NCBI GenBank assembly: GCA_937864375.1
Contig: CALMJO010000719.1
Span: forward strand, 1 to 6,709
Length of the DNA: 6,709 nt
Reading direction: 5' to 3'
DNA from: an uncultured Spirochaetota bacterium
GTDB taxonomy: Bacteria > Spirochaetota > UBA4802 > UBA5368
How positions within the stretch are numbered: the stretch's first letter is position 1; the number at the start of each line of letters is the position of its first letter. Below the pieces are notes generated by a model. The model saw nothing but the letters and a program-made list of their open reading frames with translations, did not search any database and was not told where the DNA came from. Both the position numbers and the translations under genes were made by a program. Below, piece by piece: positions 1 to 6,379 of this stretch.

Positions 1-1
1 T

Positions 2-76
2 TCCATCACCGACGTCTTCATACGGGGCAGGGTGGGCAGCACCCTTCCCATGCTGCTCGAACAGTTATTCAGCTAG
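2..76 (+). CDS. 3' end of an unidentified protein gene (partial)
   Basis: An open frame enters from the left edge and ends in TAG at 74-76, leaving 24 C-terminal residues, SITDVFIRGRVGSTLPMLLE followed by QLFS. It lies on the same strand as mutL, 64 nt upstream of it, so it could be the preceding gene of the same operon. The fragment is too short to assign to a family, and I do not recognise it. That it is coding is an inference from a plausible amino-acid mix and from its position just before the mutL ribosome binding site. No clear terminator hairpin with a T-run separates it from mutL. Confidence 0.5.
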   Translation, partial: SITDVFIRGRVGSTLPMLLEQLFS

Positions 77-129
77 GCTCACTCCCCGGGCGGGCGCGGC
101 CTGGCCGTGACCGTCCGCATTACACGACC

Positions 130-133
130 GGAG
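130..133 (+). promoter_or_regulatory. Ribosome binding site for the mutL GTG start
   Basis: GGAG at 130-133 sits 7 nt before the GTG at 141. This supports GTG as the start codon. The protein then begins with MNRIEILPDHVKRTIAAGEV, which matches where MutL proteins normally begin. Confidence 0.6.
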
Positions 134-140
134 CGCGACG

Positions 141-1922
141 GTGAACAGGATTGAGATACTCCCCGACCATGTGAAGCGCACCATCGCCGCGGGCGAGGTG
201 GTGGAGGGGCCGTTCTCCGTGGTGAAAGAGCTCATGGAGAACGCGCTGGACGCGCACGCCACCGAGGTCGACGTCGAAATCGCAGAGGCGGGAATCAAGA
301 AGATCGCGGTACGGGACGACGGCGACGGCATTGTGCGCGACGACCTTCCCCTCGCGATCATGGAGCATGCGACCAGCAAGATCCGGTCCGCCCACGACAT
401 CGAGGTGATCCGCACGTTCGGCTTCCGGGGAGAGGCGCTCTCCAGCATTTCCGCCATTTCGAGGCTCGCCATCCTCTCGCGCACGGAGGGTTCCCCCATG
501 GGAGGCCGCCTGGTGTGCCGCGAGGGCTCCATCGATATGAGCGACTACGCGGGGCCGCGCGGCACGGCCGTTATCGTGGAGAACCTGTTCTATAACACGC
601 CGGCCCGCAAGAAATTCATGAAGAGCGCCGCGTCGGAGATCAAGAACATAAAGAGCGTGTTCCTGAGGCTTGCGCTCGCGCATCCCGGCGTGCGCTTCAC
701 CCTTGCGAGCGACGGCCGGCGCGAGCTCCTCCTTGCCCCCGCCGAGGGGATCGAGGAGCGCATCGAGCAGATCTACGGGAAGGGCGTGACCGGGAGCCTC
801 TACCACGAGCGCCTGAGCGACCTCAGGGCCGCCATCAGCGGCTTTCTTTCGGCACCCGGTTTCCTGAAGTCGTCGCGCTCCATGCAGGTGCTCTTCGTGA
901 ACAACCGGCTCGTCGAATACCGCTACCTTGGCTTTCTCCTCTCGCGCGCGTACGAGGCGATCGCGCCCAGGGGACGCCACCCGGCGGCGATCGTGTTCCT
1001 CGAGGTGGACCCCGCGCTCGTCGACGTCAATATCCATCCCGCCAAGCGAGAGATCAAGTTTTTCGACCAGCGCTACATCGACAGCCTCATCCAGGGGCTC
1101 TGCCGCAAGGCGCTCGACCGCACCGCGCATTGCATAGGCGGGAGCGCGCTCAGGGCCCACTCCGGAGCGGCGGAGCAGATTCCCCGCGCGCCCCTGCCGT
1201 ACCCGGCTGAGCAGGCGCCGCAGGCGGCATGCCACGTTGTGCAAAATCTGTCGCCCGGCGACGGAGACGCCGCCGCGCAGGGGACGCTCCCGGGGGCCGC
1301 GCCCGAGATTCCGCGTCCCGCCCACGCATCCCTGCTCAGGGAGGGCGGCGCGGCCCCGGCGGCCGGCGGCGCGAGGGTGCTCGGCGTCGCCTTCGAAAGC
1401 TATATCGTCTTCGAAAACGACGGGGCGCTCCACGTGATGGACTTCCACGCCGCCCACGAGCGCGTGATCTACGACCGCCTCATAGCCCGCGCGGCCGCTC
1501 CCGGCACGCAGGCCCTCATCTTCCCCCACGTCCTCAGCCTTTCCGTCGAGGAGTTCGATGCAGTCATGGAGCACCGGGCCCGCCTCGCGGAAATTGGATT
1601 TGACATCGACGCCTTCCCGGACCATGCTGTGGTGGTAAGGGGGGTCCCCGAATCTTTGGAAGGATCGAACCTCGACACGTTTTTCCGCGACCTGGTCGAG
1701 GCGCTCGGGGAAGGCAGCGCCTCCGATTTCCGGAAGCGCGCCGTGCAGACGATCGCTTGCCATGCGGCGAAGAGGGCGGGGGACGCGCTCTCTTCGAGGG
1801 ACGCGGAGCAGCTCGTGCAGGAGGCGCTCTCCGGGGACCACGACCTGCGCTGCCCGCACGGCAGGCCATTCCTGTACAGGCTCGAAAAGAAAGATATTGA
1901 AAGGATGTTCAAGCGCTCATGA
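141..1922 (+). CDS. mutL: DNA mismatch repair protein MutL, endonuclease type
   Basis: MutL links mismatch recognition by MutS to strand nicking and excision. The 593-residue product has the GHKL ATPase motifs in order: IAAGEVVEGP (15-24), ENALDA (33-38), DDGDGI (59-64), TSKI (78-81) and GFRGEAL (94-100). The transducer domain follows, with FVNNR (252-256) and VDVNIHPAK (294-302). An Ala/Pro-rich linker spans about 330-410. The C-terminal domain carries the nuclease and zinc motifs of MutH-independent MutL: D434-F-H436 with E440 and D445, QALIFP (457-462, a likely beta-clamp contact), ACHAAKRAGDAL (539-550), CPHGRP (571-576) and a terminal FKRS. It should therefore nick DNA itself. The length is normal for the family. 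The last acidic residue of the nuclease motif is Asp where Glu is usual. The stop overlaps the coaC start as ATGA, so translation is probably coupled. Confidence 0.97.
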   Translation: MNRIEILPDHVKRTIAAGEVVEGPFSVVKELMENALDAHATEVDVEIAEAGIKKIAVRDDGDGIVRDDLPLAIMEHATSKIRSAHDIEVIRTFGFRGEALSSISAISRLAILSRTEGSPMGGRLVCREGSIDMSDYAGPRGTAVIVENLFYNTPARKKFMKSAASEIKNIKSVFLRLALAHPGVRFTLASDGRRELLLAPAEGIEERIEQIYGKGVTGSLYHERLSDLRAAISGFLSAPGFLKSSRSMQVLFVNNRLVEYRYLGFLLSRAYEAIAPRGRHPAAIVFLEVDPALVDVNIHPAKREIKFFDQRYIDSLIQGLCRKALDRTAHCIGGSALRAHSGAAEQIPRAPLPYPAEQAPQAACHVVQNLSPGDGDAAAQGTLPGAAPEIPRPAHASLLREGGAAPAAGGARVLGVAFESYIVFENDGALHVMDFHAAHERVIYDRLIARAAAPGTQALIFPHVLSLSVEEFDAVMEHRARLAEIGFDIDAFPDHAVVVRGVPESLEGSNLDTFFRDLVEALGEGSASDFRKRAVQTIACHAAKRAGDALSSRDAEQLVQEALSGDHDLRCPHGRPFLYRLEKKDIERMFKRS

Positions 1923-2452
1923 AAAAAATAATACTCGGCGTATCGTCGTCCATCGCGGCCTACAAGGCGTGCGAGCTGGTCCGGTCCTTCGTGAAGGCGG
2001 GGCACGCGGTACACTGCGTGCTCACCGAAAACGCCACCCGGATGGTGACGCCGCTCACGCTGGAGACGCTTTCGGGCAATCCCGTGTACACCCGGACGTT
2101 CGCGGACGAGCGGCGCGCGATGGGGCACATCGAGCTCAAGGACGGCGCCTCGCTCCTCGTCGTGGCCCCGGCCACCGCAAACATAATCGGCAAATTCGCG
2201 AACGGGATCGCCGACGACCTCCTTAGCACCACCTTCCTGTCCGTGGACTGCCCGGTGCTCATCGCGCCGGCCATGAACCCGAACATGTGGAAGCACCCGG
2301 CCGTCCGGGAAAACGTCACGCGCCTGGAAAAGTGGGGCGTGCGCTTCGTGGAGCCGGCCGAGGGGATGGTGGCGTGCGGCGACCTGGGGTACGGGAAGCT
2401 CGCGGAAATCGAAACCATCTACAGGGTCGCCTGCGATGTCCTTGACGGATAG
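1919..2452 (+). CDS. coaC: Phosphopantothenoylcysteine decarboxylase (CoaC, flavoprotein)
   Basis: This FMN-dependent enzyme decarboxylates 4'-phosphopantothenoyl-L-cysteine to 4'-phosphopantetheine in coenzyme A synthesis. The 177 residues match the N-terminal half of the usual CoaBC (Dfp) fusion. The FMN-binding start is GVSSSIAAYK (7-16). The catalytic His lies in MGHIEL (H70), the substrate-binding Asn in APAMNPNMW (N120) and the active-site Cys in GMVACGDLGYGKL (C153). These sit exactly five residues before H75, N125 and C158 of E. coli Dfp as I remember its numbering. PATANIIGKFANGIADDLL (84-102) is also typical. The ATG overlaps the mutL stop, and the nearest AAGGA (1901-1905) is 13 nt away, so coupled translation is likely. 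The frame stops right after the decarboxylase domain, where most relatives continue into the ligase. The ligase is encoded in the next frame, overlapping by 17 nt. Confidence 0.93.
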   Translation: MKKIILGVSSSIAAYKACELVRSFVKAGHAVHCVLTENATRMVTPLTLETLSGNPVYTRTFADERRAMGHIELKDGASLLVVAPATANIIGKFANGIADDLLSTTFLSVDCPVLIAPAMNPNMWKHPAVRENVTRLEKWGVRFVEPAEGMVACGDLGYGKLAEIETIYRVACDVLDG

Positions 2453-3125
2453 AAAGCTGGTGGTGACCGGGGGGCCCACGCGCGAGTGGATCGACCCGGT
2501 ACGCTACATCTCGAACGCGTCCTCGGGAAGGATGGGCGTCGCCCTCGCCGATGCGGCCTCGCACCGCGCGGGCGAGACCGTATTTATCCACGGGCCCATG
2601 GAAGCGGCGCTCCTGGAGGGAAAAACCTATCGCACCGTGGGGGTCGAATCCACCATGGAGCTCCTCGATGCGGTCATGAGCGAGCTCACGGGATCCACGG
2701 TGCTCATCATGGCGGCGGCACCCTCGGACTACAGGCCCGCCGGAAAATCCGCGACAAAGATCAAGAAGGACGACGATCGCCTGGTGCTCGAGCTCGTGAA
2801 GAATCCCGACATCCTCAAGACGGTCGCCGCCAGGAAAAGCGCGGGGCCGGGGCTCGAGGGGCTCTTCACCGCGGGCTTTGCCGCGGAAACGCACGACGTT
2901 GAGAATTACGCGCGCGGGAAGCTTCGCGACAAGAACCTCGACATGATCTGCCTGAACGACGTGGGCAGGCCCGGCGCGGGCTTCGCGGTGGACACCAATA
3001 TCATCACGGTCTTCACGCGCCGCGGCGCGCGCGTGGAGCTCGCCCTCGCGTCAAAGCGCGCGCTCGCCGACAAAATCCTCGACCTTGTGGAAGAGGAGAT
3101 AGCCGCGTATACACACAGCTCGTAG
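2436..3125 (+). CDS. coaB: Phosphopantothenate--cysteine ligase (CoaB)
   Basis: CoaB joins cysteine to 4'-phosphopantothenate, in bacteria via a CTP-activated acyl-cytidylate, giving the substrate of CoaC. The 229 residues match the C-terminal half of CoaBC: VVTGGPTREWIDPVRYISN (9-27) then SSGRMG (29-34), AAAPSDYRPAGKSATKIKK (93-111), VKNPDILKTVAARKS (121-135), GFAAET (147-152) and KLRDKNLDMICLND (162-175). R23 and N27 correspond to the R/N pair of the dimer and cytidylate site, and K108 to the catalytic Lys (K289 of E. coli Dfp, from memory). The segment usually read AAVADYRP is AAAPSDYRP here. The ATG lies inside coaC in a different frame, with only a weak CAGGG (2422-2426) before it, so it probably depends on coupled translation. 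The sequence resembles the fused-type ligase domain rather than a eukaryotic ligase. Confidence 0.92.
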   Translation: MSLTDRKLVVTGGPTREWIDPVRYISNASSGRMGVALADAASHRAGETVFIHGPMEAALLEGKTYRTVGVESTMELLDAVMSELTGSTVLIMAAAPSDYRPAGKSATKIKKDDDRLVLELVKNPDILKTVAARKSAGPGLEGLFTAGFAAETHDVENYARGKLRDKNLDMICLNDVGRPGAGFAVDTNIITVFTRRGARVELALASKRALADKILDLVEEEIAAYTHSS

Positions 3126-3133
3126 AAGGAGGT
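3126..3133 (+). promoter_or_regulatory. Strong Shine-Dalgarno site for the Memo-family gene
   Basis: AAGGAGGT at 3126-3133, starting directly after the coaB stop, is close to a perfect anti-16S complement and lies 4 nt before ATG 3138. It is the strongest ribosome binding site in the window, so the Memo gene can be translated independently of coaB. The spacing is slightly short. Confidence 0.75.
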
Positions 3134-3137
3134 CGCC

Positions 3138-3959
3138 ATGCTCCGGAGAAGTCCCGTAGTCGCCGGTTCGTTCTATCCCTCCAATCCGCAGCGCCTGTCG
3201 GGCGACGTGGACGAATTCCTGAAAAGCGCAGAGAAGAAAAAGCTCGGCGGGGAGCTCGTCGCGCTCATCGTGCCCCACGCGGGTTATGTGTACTCGGGTC
3301 CGGTGGCGGCGTATTCCTTCGCGCAGCTCGCGGGTTCGGGGGTGGAGCTGGCGGTCGTGCTCGCGCCCTCGCATCGCGCGCGGTTCAACGGGGCATCAAT
3401 TTGGCCCTCGGGGGTGTTCGAAACGCCGCTGGGCGAGGTGCCCGTGGACGAGGTGATAGGACGGGAGCTGGAGAAACAGCCGCACATCAAGTTCATCAAG
3501 GAGGCGCACCTGTACGAACACTCACTCGAGGTGCAACTGCCCTTCCTGCAGAAAACGCTCGGTCATTTTTCCCTGGTCCCCCTCATCATCGGGACGGTCG
3601 AGCCGGATGCCTGCGCGGCGATCGCCGACGAGCTCGCTTCCGTACTCAGGAACGAAGCCCGTAAATACGCGGTGGTCATCTCGACGGACCTCTCCCATTA
3701 CTTTCCCTACGAGCGCGCGAACGCACTGGACGGCATATTCATCAGGAAGCTCGAGGGATTCGACCTCGCGGCGCTCGCAAAGTCGCTTGCGTCGGAGGAA
3801 TCGCAGGCGTGCGGAGAGGGCCCGGTGCTCACGGGGCTTTCGTTCGCGAAGATGATGGGCGCGCGCGAGGTACAGGTCCTCAAGTACGCGAATTCGGGCG
3901 ACACGGCGGGGGGAAAGGACCAGGTGGTGGGCTACCTTGCCGCCGCGGTAGTGAAATGA
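3138..3959 (+). CDS. Memo-family protein (AmmeMemoRadiSam system protein B)
   Basis: This is a 273-residue member of the Memo family, related to class III extradiol dioxygenases. Its bacterial reaction is not established; the human homologue MEMO1 binds metal (iron or copper reported). Family signatures run the full length: RRSPVVAGSFYP (3-14), VPHAGYVYSGPVAAYSF (45-61), LAPSH (75-79), EHSLEVQLPFL (127-137), STDLSHYFPY (182-191), ACGEGPVLTGL (224-234), and a final segment with YANSGD (250-255) and VVGY (263-266). H47, H79 and C225 correspond to the proposed metal ligands of human MEMO1 (H49, H81, C244), so the site looks intact. The start is fixed by the strong ribosome binding site and the family N-terminus. 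It follows coaB by 12 nt and precedes its usual partner, the AMMECR1 gene, by 25 nt. No signal peptide or membrane segment is seen, so it should be cytoplasmic. Confidence 0.93.
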   Translation: MLRRSPVVAGSFYPSNPQRLSGDVDEFLKSAEKKKLGGELVALIVPHAGYVYSGPVAAYSFAQLAGSGVELAVVLAPSHRARFNGASIWPSGVFETPLGEVPVDEVIGRELEKQPHIKFIKEAHLYEHSLEVQLPFLQKTLGHFSLVPLIIGTVEPDACAAIADELASVLRNEARKYAVVISTDLSHYFPYERANALDGIFIRKLEGFDLAALAKSLASEESQACGEGPVLTGLSFAKMMGAREVQVLKYANSGDTAGGKDQVVGYLAAAVVK

Positions 3960-3984
3960 AAACCTTCAAACCGGGAGAACAATC

Positions 3985-4560
3985 ATGATAGAGCTCAATG
4001 CGAGCCAGAAGAAACGGGTGCTTGCGCTCGCGCGGCGCGCCATCCGCCAGTATCTCGATTCGAAGACCCTGCCGGCGCCCGACATGGAAAATGAGTTCGC
4101 CGAGCCGGTGTTCCGCGAGAAGTGCGGCGCGTTCGTCACGCTGCACATCAACCGGCAGCTGCGCGGCTGCATAGGCTACATCACCGGCATCAAGAACATC
4201 CCCGACACGATCGTCGACATGGCGCGTTCGTCGGCATTCCAGGACCCCCGGTTTCCCCCGCTGCGCCCGCAGGAGTTCGACAGGATCGACATAGAGGTCT
4301 CCATCATGTCGCCCCTGGAGGACGTAAAGGACGTGAAGGAGATCGTAGTGGGCCGCGACGGCCTCATCGTCTCCAGCGGCCACCAGTCGGGACTCCTGCT
4401 GCCGCAAGTCGCGACCGAGTACGGCTGGGACACGGGCCAGTTCCTCGAACACACCTGCAACAAGGCCGGCATGCCGGGGGATGCATGGAGGAAGCCCGGG
4501 GTGCGCATACAGAAATTTTCCGCACAGGTATTCGGCGAGAAGGAGGAGGGGAGCCGTTAG
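3985..4560 (+). CDS. AMMECR1-domain protein (AmmeMemoRadiSam system protein A)
   Basis: This 191-residue protein is an AMMECR1-domain protein of normal length for the stand-alone prokaryotic form. The hallmark LRGCIG is at 59-64, preceded by GAFVTLHIN (48-56). Other conserved stretches are ARSSAFQDPRFPPL (80-93), EFDRIDIEVSIMSP (97-110), GRDGLIVSSGHQSGLLLPQV (123-142) and a C-terminal segment with FLEHTCNKAGMP (153-164). The biochemical function is unknown; the conserved Cys-containing motif suggests a binding or catalytic site, but that is inference. GGGAGA at 3973-3978 lies 6 nt before the ATG and supports this start. Together with the Memo gene it makes two of the three components that often cluster; the radical SAM component is not in the window. 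It is the last gene of the plus-strand cluster. Confidence 0.94.
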   Translation: MIELNASQKKRVLALARRAIRQYLDSKTLPAPDMENEFAEPVFREKCGAFVTLHINRQLRGCIGYITGIKNIPDTIVDMARSSAFQDPRFPPLRPQEFDRIDIEVSIMSPLEDVKDVKEIVVGRDGLIVSSGHQSGLLLPQVATEYGWDTGQFLEHTCNKAGMPGDAWRKPGVRIQKFSAQVFGEKEEGSR

Positions 4561-4564
4561 GCGC

Positions 4565-6145
4565 TCAGTGCTTGAGGCCCTGGTCCGCGGTGAGCTCGCT
4601 CAGGGTCGTGAGCAGATCGCCGATCTCGAAGGGTTTCTCGATCCAGGCGCTCACCTCTTTTCCAATCTTCTTCTTTTTCAGGGGCGATGACGACCACCCG
4701 CTGATCATGATGATCTTTGCGTCGGGAAGGTGCTCCTTGATCACGGGGATCAGGTGGTCCCCGTTCTTTTCCGGCAGTATGTAATCCAGAACCACCACGT
4801 CGAAGCGCTCGGCCCTGCACAGCATTGCCGCCTCTTCCGCGTTGCGCGCGAGCGTCACCGCAATATTGCGCGCGGTGAGCGCGCGGAAGAGCAGCTCGCG
4901 GATGCTCATCTCGTCGTCGACCACGAGCACATTGAGCGGGTGGCGCAGCCACGGGAACGGCGCCGGTTTTTCGGGCACGTGCTTCCGCGCGGCTTCCCGC
5001 GCGTGCACCCGCGGGAGCTTCACGGTAAAGCATGAGCCTTCGCCCGGGGTGCTCTCGACGCTGATGCTGCCGCCGTGCTTTTTCACGATGGCGTTCGAAA
5101 CCGCGAGACCAAGGCCGGACCCCTTGATCTCGGCGCCGGTCCGCCCTATCCCGATGGGCCCCTTGCTGGTGTAGAACGGATCGAATATCCTCGCGATGTT
5201 GAGCCTGTCGATGCCGATCCCGTCGTCCGCGACGGTTATACTCACGGTGTCACGGTGCCCCCTGGCCTGCAGGCGAATGACGCCCTTTCCCTTGGGAATG
5301 ATCGCGTGGCGCGCGTTGATCAGGAGGTTGAGGAGCACCTGCTGTATCTGGAACCGGTCGAGCATGAGCGGCGGAAGGTCGTCGATCCCGGTGATAACCT
5401 CGATTCCCTCCTGCGCCAGGTACTTCCTCTGCAGCGCGATCACCGTCTCGAAGATCTCGGAGAGTGACACGGGCTCGGGATTCAGCTGCGTGCGCGACGA
5501 ATAGAGGCCCATGTTCTTGCAGAGGTCGGACCCCCTGCGGCACTCGTCCTCGATTATGCTGAAGGCCTTTTCCAGGAGCCCCGTGTTCGCGAGGTCGCGC
5601 GCGGCGAGCTGGGCGTAGCCGCGAATCCCGGTGAGCACGTTGTTGAACTCGTGCACCACGCCGGAGGCGAAGGTACCGATCGAGGCGAGGCTCTGGAGAT
5701 GCTCCATCCGTTCGGTCGTTTCGATCTCCCCGGTGCGGTCATGTATCTGGACGAGGATGGTCGCCTGCGTTCCCGGCTTGAGCGTGCTCACGCGGATGAC
5801 GGCGGGAAAGCGCGTGCCGTCGCGCCTCTCGCAGGTGAATTCGTGAGTGCCGGGCCGGCGCCTCGCGGCCGCGGCCCTGGCGAGAAGGGACAGGAAGCCC
5901 TTCCTGTCGGCCGGCGAGATGAAATCGGAGAGGGCTTCCCCGCTCAGGTGCGAGCCGCCGATGCCGAACATGCCCATGAAGGCGGTGTTCACATCGAGGA
6001 TTATGCCCTTCCCGTTGATAACGGCGCAGCTCTCCGGCAGGTGCGTGATGATGTCCCACTTGGGGGCGCGGGCCGGCTTGCCGGGCGCGTTCCCGCCCTT
6101 GCGGCTCCCCGGCGTCCCGGTCTTGTTTTCCCTGGTTTTTGCCAT
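4565..6145 (-). CDS. PAS-domain hybrid sensor histidine kinase with C-terminal receiver
   Basis: This is a soluble two-component kinase of 526 residues, numbered from the ATG at 6145. A basic Lys/Gly/Pro-rich N-terminus leads to one PAS domain (about 30-140, with the typical FTCERRDGTRFP at 103-114). The phospho-acceptor His is in GVVHEFNNVLTGI (H165). The ATPase domain has the N box LLNLLINARHAI (N277), G1 box DDGIGI (307-312), F box FDPFYTSKG and G2 box GSGLGL (342-347), with an ATP lid of about a dozen residues between the last two. A receiver follows, with DDE (410-412), phospho-accepting D454, S482 and K504. No Hpt or output domain and no membrane span are seen, so it senses a cytoplasmic cue, and phosphate may pass to or be buffered by its own receiver. 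An in-frame TTG at 6169 would add 8 residues; neither start has a clear ribosome binding site, and I prefer the ATG. It ends 4 nt from the convergent AMMECR1 gene. Confidence 0.93.
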   Translation of the reverse strand: MAKTRENKTGTPGSRKGGNAPGKPARAPKWDIITHLPESCAVINGKGIILDVNTAFMGMFGIGGSHLSGEALSDFISPADRKGFLSLLARAAAARRRPGTHEFTCERRDGTRFPAVIRVSTLKPGTQATILVQIHDRTGEIETTERMEHLQSLASIGTFASGVVHEFNNVLTGIRGYAQLAARDLANTGLLEKAFSIIEDECRRGSDLCKNMGLYSSRTQLNPEPVSLSEIFETVIALQRKYLAQEGIEVITGIDDLPPLMLDRFQIQQVLLNLLINARHAIIPKGKGVIRLQARGHRDTVSITVADDGIGIDRLNIARIFDPFYTSKGPIGIGRTGAEIKGSGLGLAVSNAIVKKHGGSISVESTPGEGSCFTVKLPRVHAREAARKHVPEKPAPFPWLRHPLNVLVVDDEMSIRELLFRALTARNIAVTLARNAEEAAMLCRAERFDVVVLDYILPEKNGDHLIPVIKEHLPDAKIIMISGWSSSPLKKKKIGKEVSAWIEKPFEIGDLLTTLSELTADQGLKH

Positions 6146-6194
6146 GACGATTTGGCCCGGAACGCGCAAAAATCACGCGTGCCAACGCCGTATT

Positions 6195-6220
6195 CGGTAA
6201 ATTACCAGCATAGCGGTAAA
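6195..6220. repeat. CGGTAAA direct repeat with embedded GGTAA-A-TTACC palindrome
   Basis: CGGTAAA occurs at 6195-6201 and again at 6214-6220, 19 nt apart, about two helical turns. The first copy is part of a perfect 11-nt palindrome, GGTAAATTACC (6196-6206). This could be a protein binding site upstream of the kinase gene. The repeats are seen directly; the role is inferred. Confidence 0.45.
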
Positions 6221-6243
6221 GACCATCGCCCGGAAACACGATA

Positions 6244-6258
6244 AATACACTGAGTATT
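6244..6258. repeat. Short inverted repeat AATAC-N5-GTATT
   Basis: AATACACTGAGTATT has perfect 5-bp arms around ACTGA. It is AT-rich and lies about 100 nt upstream of the kinase start and 127 nt upstream of the lipoprotein start. A run of seven T follows at 6271-6277. It could be an operator or chance in an AT-rich stretch. Confidence 0.3.
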
Positions 6259-6320
6259 AAAAGGGGTATCTTTTTTTATTCCGCTGACTCTATATAGTAA
6301 TTGAACTGATACGGCATCAT

Positions 6321-6352
6321 CCGGTACAGGTTTACAATACTAACGTTACCGG
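6321..6352. repeat. CCGGTA ... TACCGG inverted repeat flanking a -10-like box
   Basis: CCGGTA (6321-6326) and TACCGG (6347-6352) are perfect 6-bp inverted arms separated by 20 nt that contain TACAAT (6333-6338). Two operator half-sites around a promoter would look like this, and the core matches the CGGTA copies further left. If transcribed, the arms could also pair in the leader RNA. Confidence 0.4.
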
Positions 6353-6372
6353 CTTATTGTCAAATAAAATAT

Positions 6373-6379
6373 AAGGAAG
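6373..6379 (+). promoter_or_regulatory. Ribosome binding site for the lipoprotein gene
   Basis: AAGGAAG at 6373-6379 lies 6 nt before ATG 6386. A second in-frame ATG at 6392 would be 12 nt away, so 6386 is the better start. Confidence 0.6.

Noticed and set aside
77..140. GC-rich self-complementary bits (CGGCC-T-GGCCG) before mutL as a terminator or leader structure
   Set aside because: The palindrome has a one-base loop and no T-run follows. It is what a very GC-rich spacer yields by chance.
1330..1380. GCG/GGC-rich repetitive stretch in mutL as a separate repeat element
   Set aside because: It encodes the Ala/Gly/Pro linker between the two MutL domains and is ordinary low complexity for that region.
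120..1859. Minus-strand open frame of 579 codons opposite mutL
   Set aside because: Its translation is Arg/Gly/Glu/His-rich with no recognisable domain and lies antisense to a fully conserved mutL. Long antisense frames are expected opposite GC-rich genes.
2436..2452. Programmed ribosomal frameshift joining coaC and coaB
   Set aside because: No slippery heptamer is visible in the overlap, and coaB has its own ATG. A split gene or an indel explains it more simply.
1469..2479. Minus-strand open frame of 336 codons across the mutL-coaC junction
   Set aside because: It spans two well-identified genes on the other strand and shows low-complexity, shadow-like composition.
5651..6244. Plus-strand open frame opposite the 5' half of the kinase
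   Set aside because: It is antisense to the PAS and HisKA coding region and has no recognisable motif.
6271..6277. T-run that could end an intrinsic terminator
   Set aside because: No GC-rich stem precedes it on the plus strand, and no plus-strand gene ends upstream within 1.7 kb. The nearby AATAC/GTATT arms are too weak and too far away.
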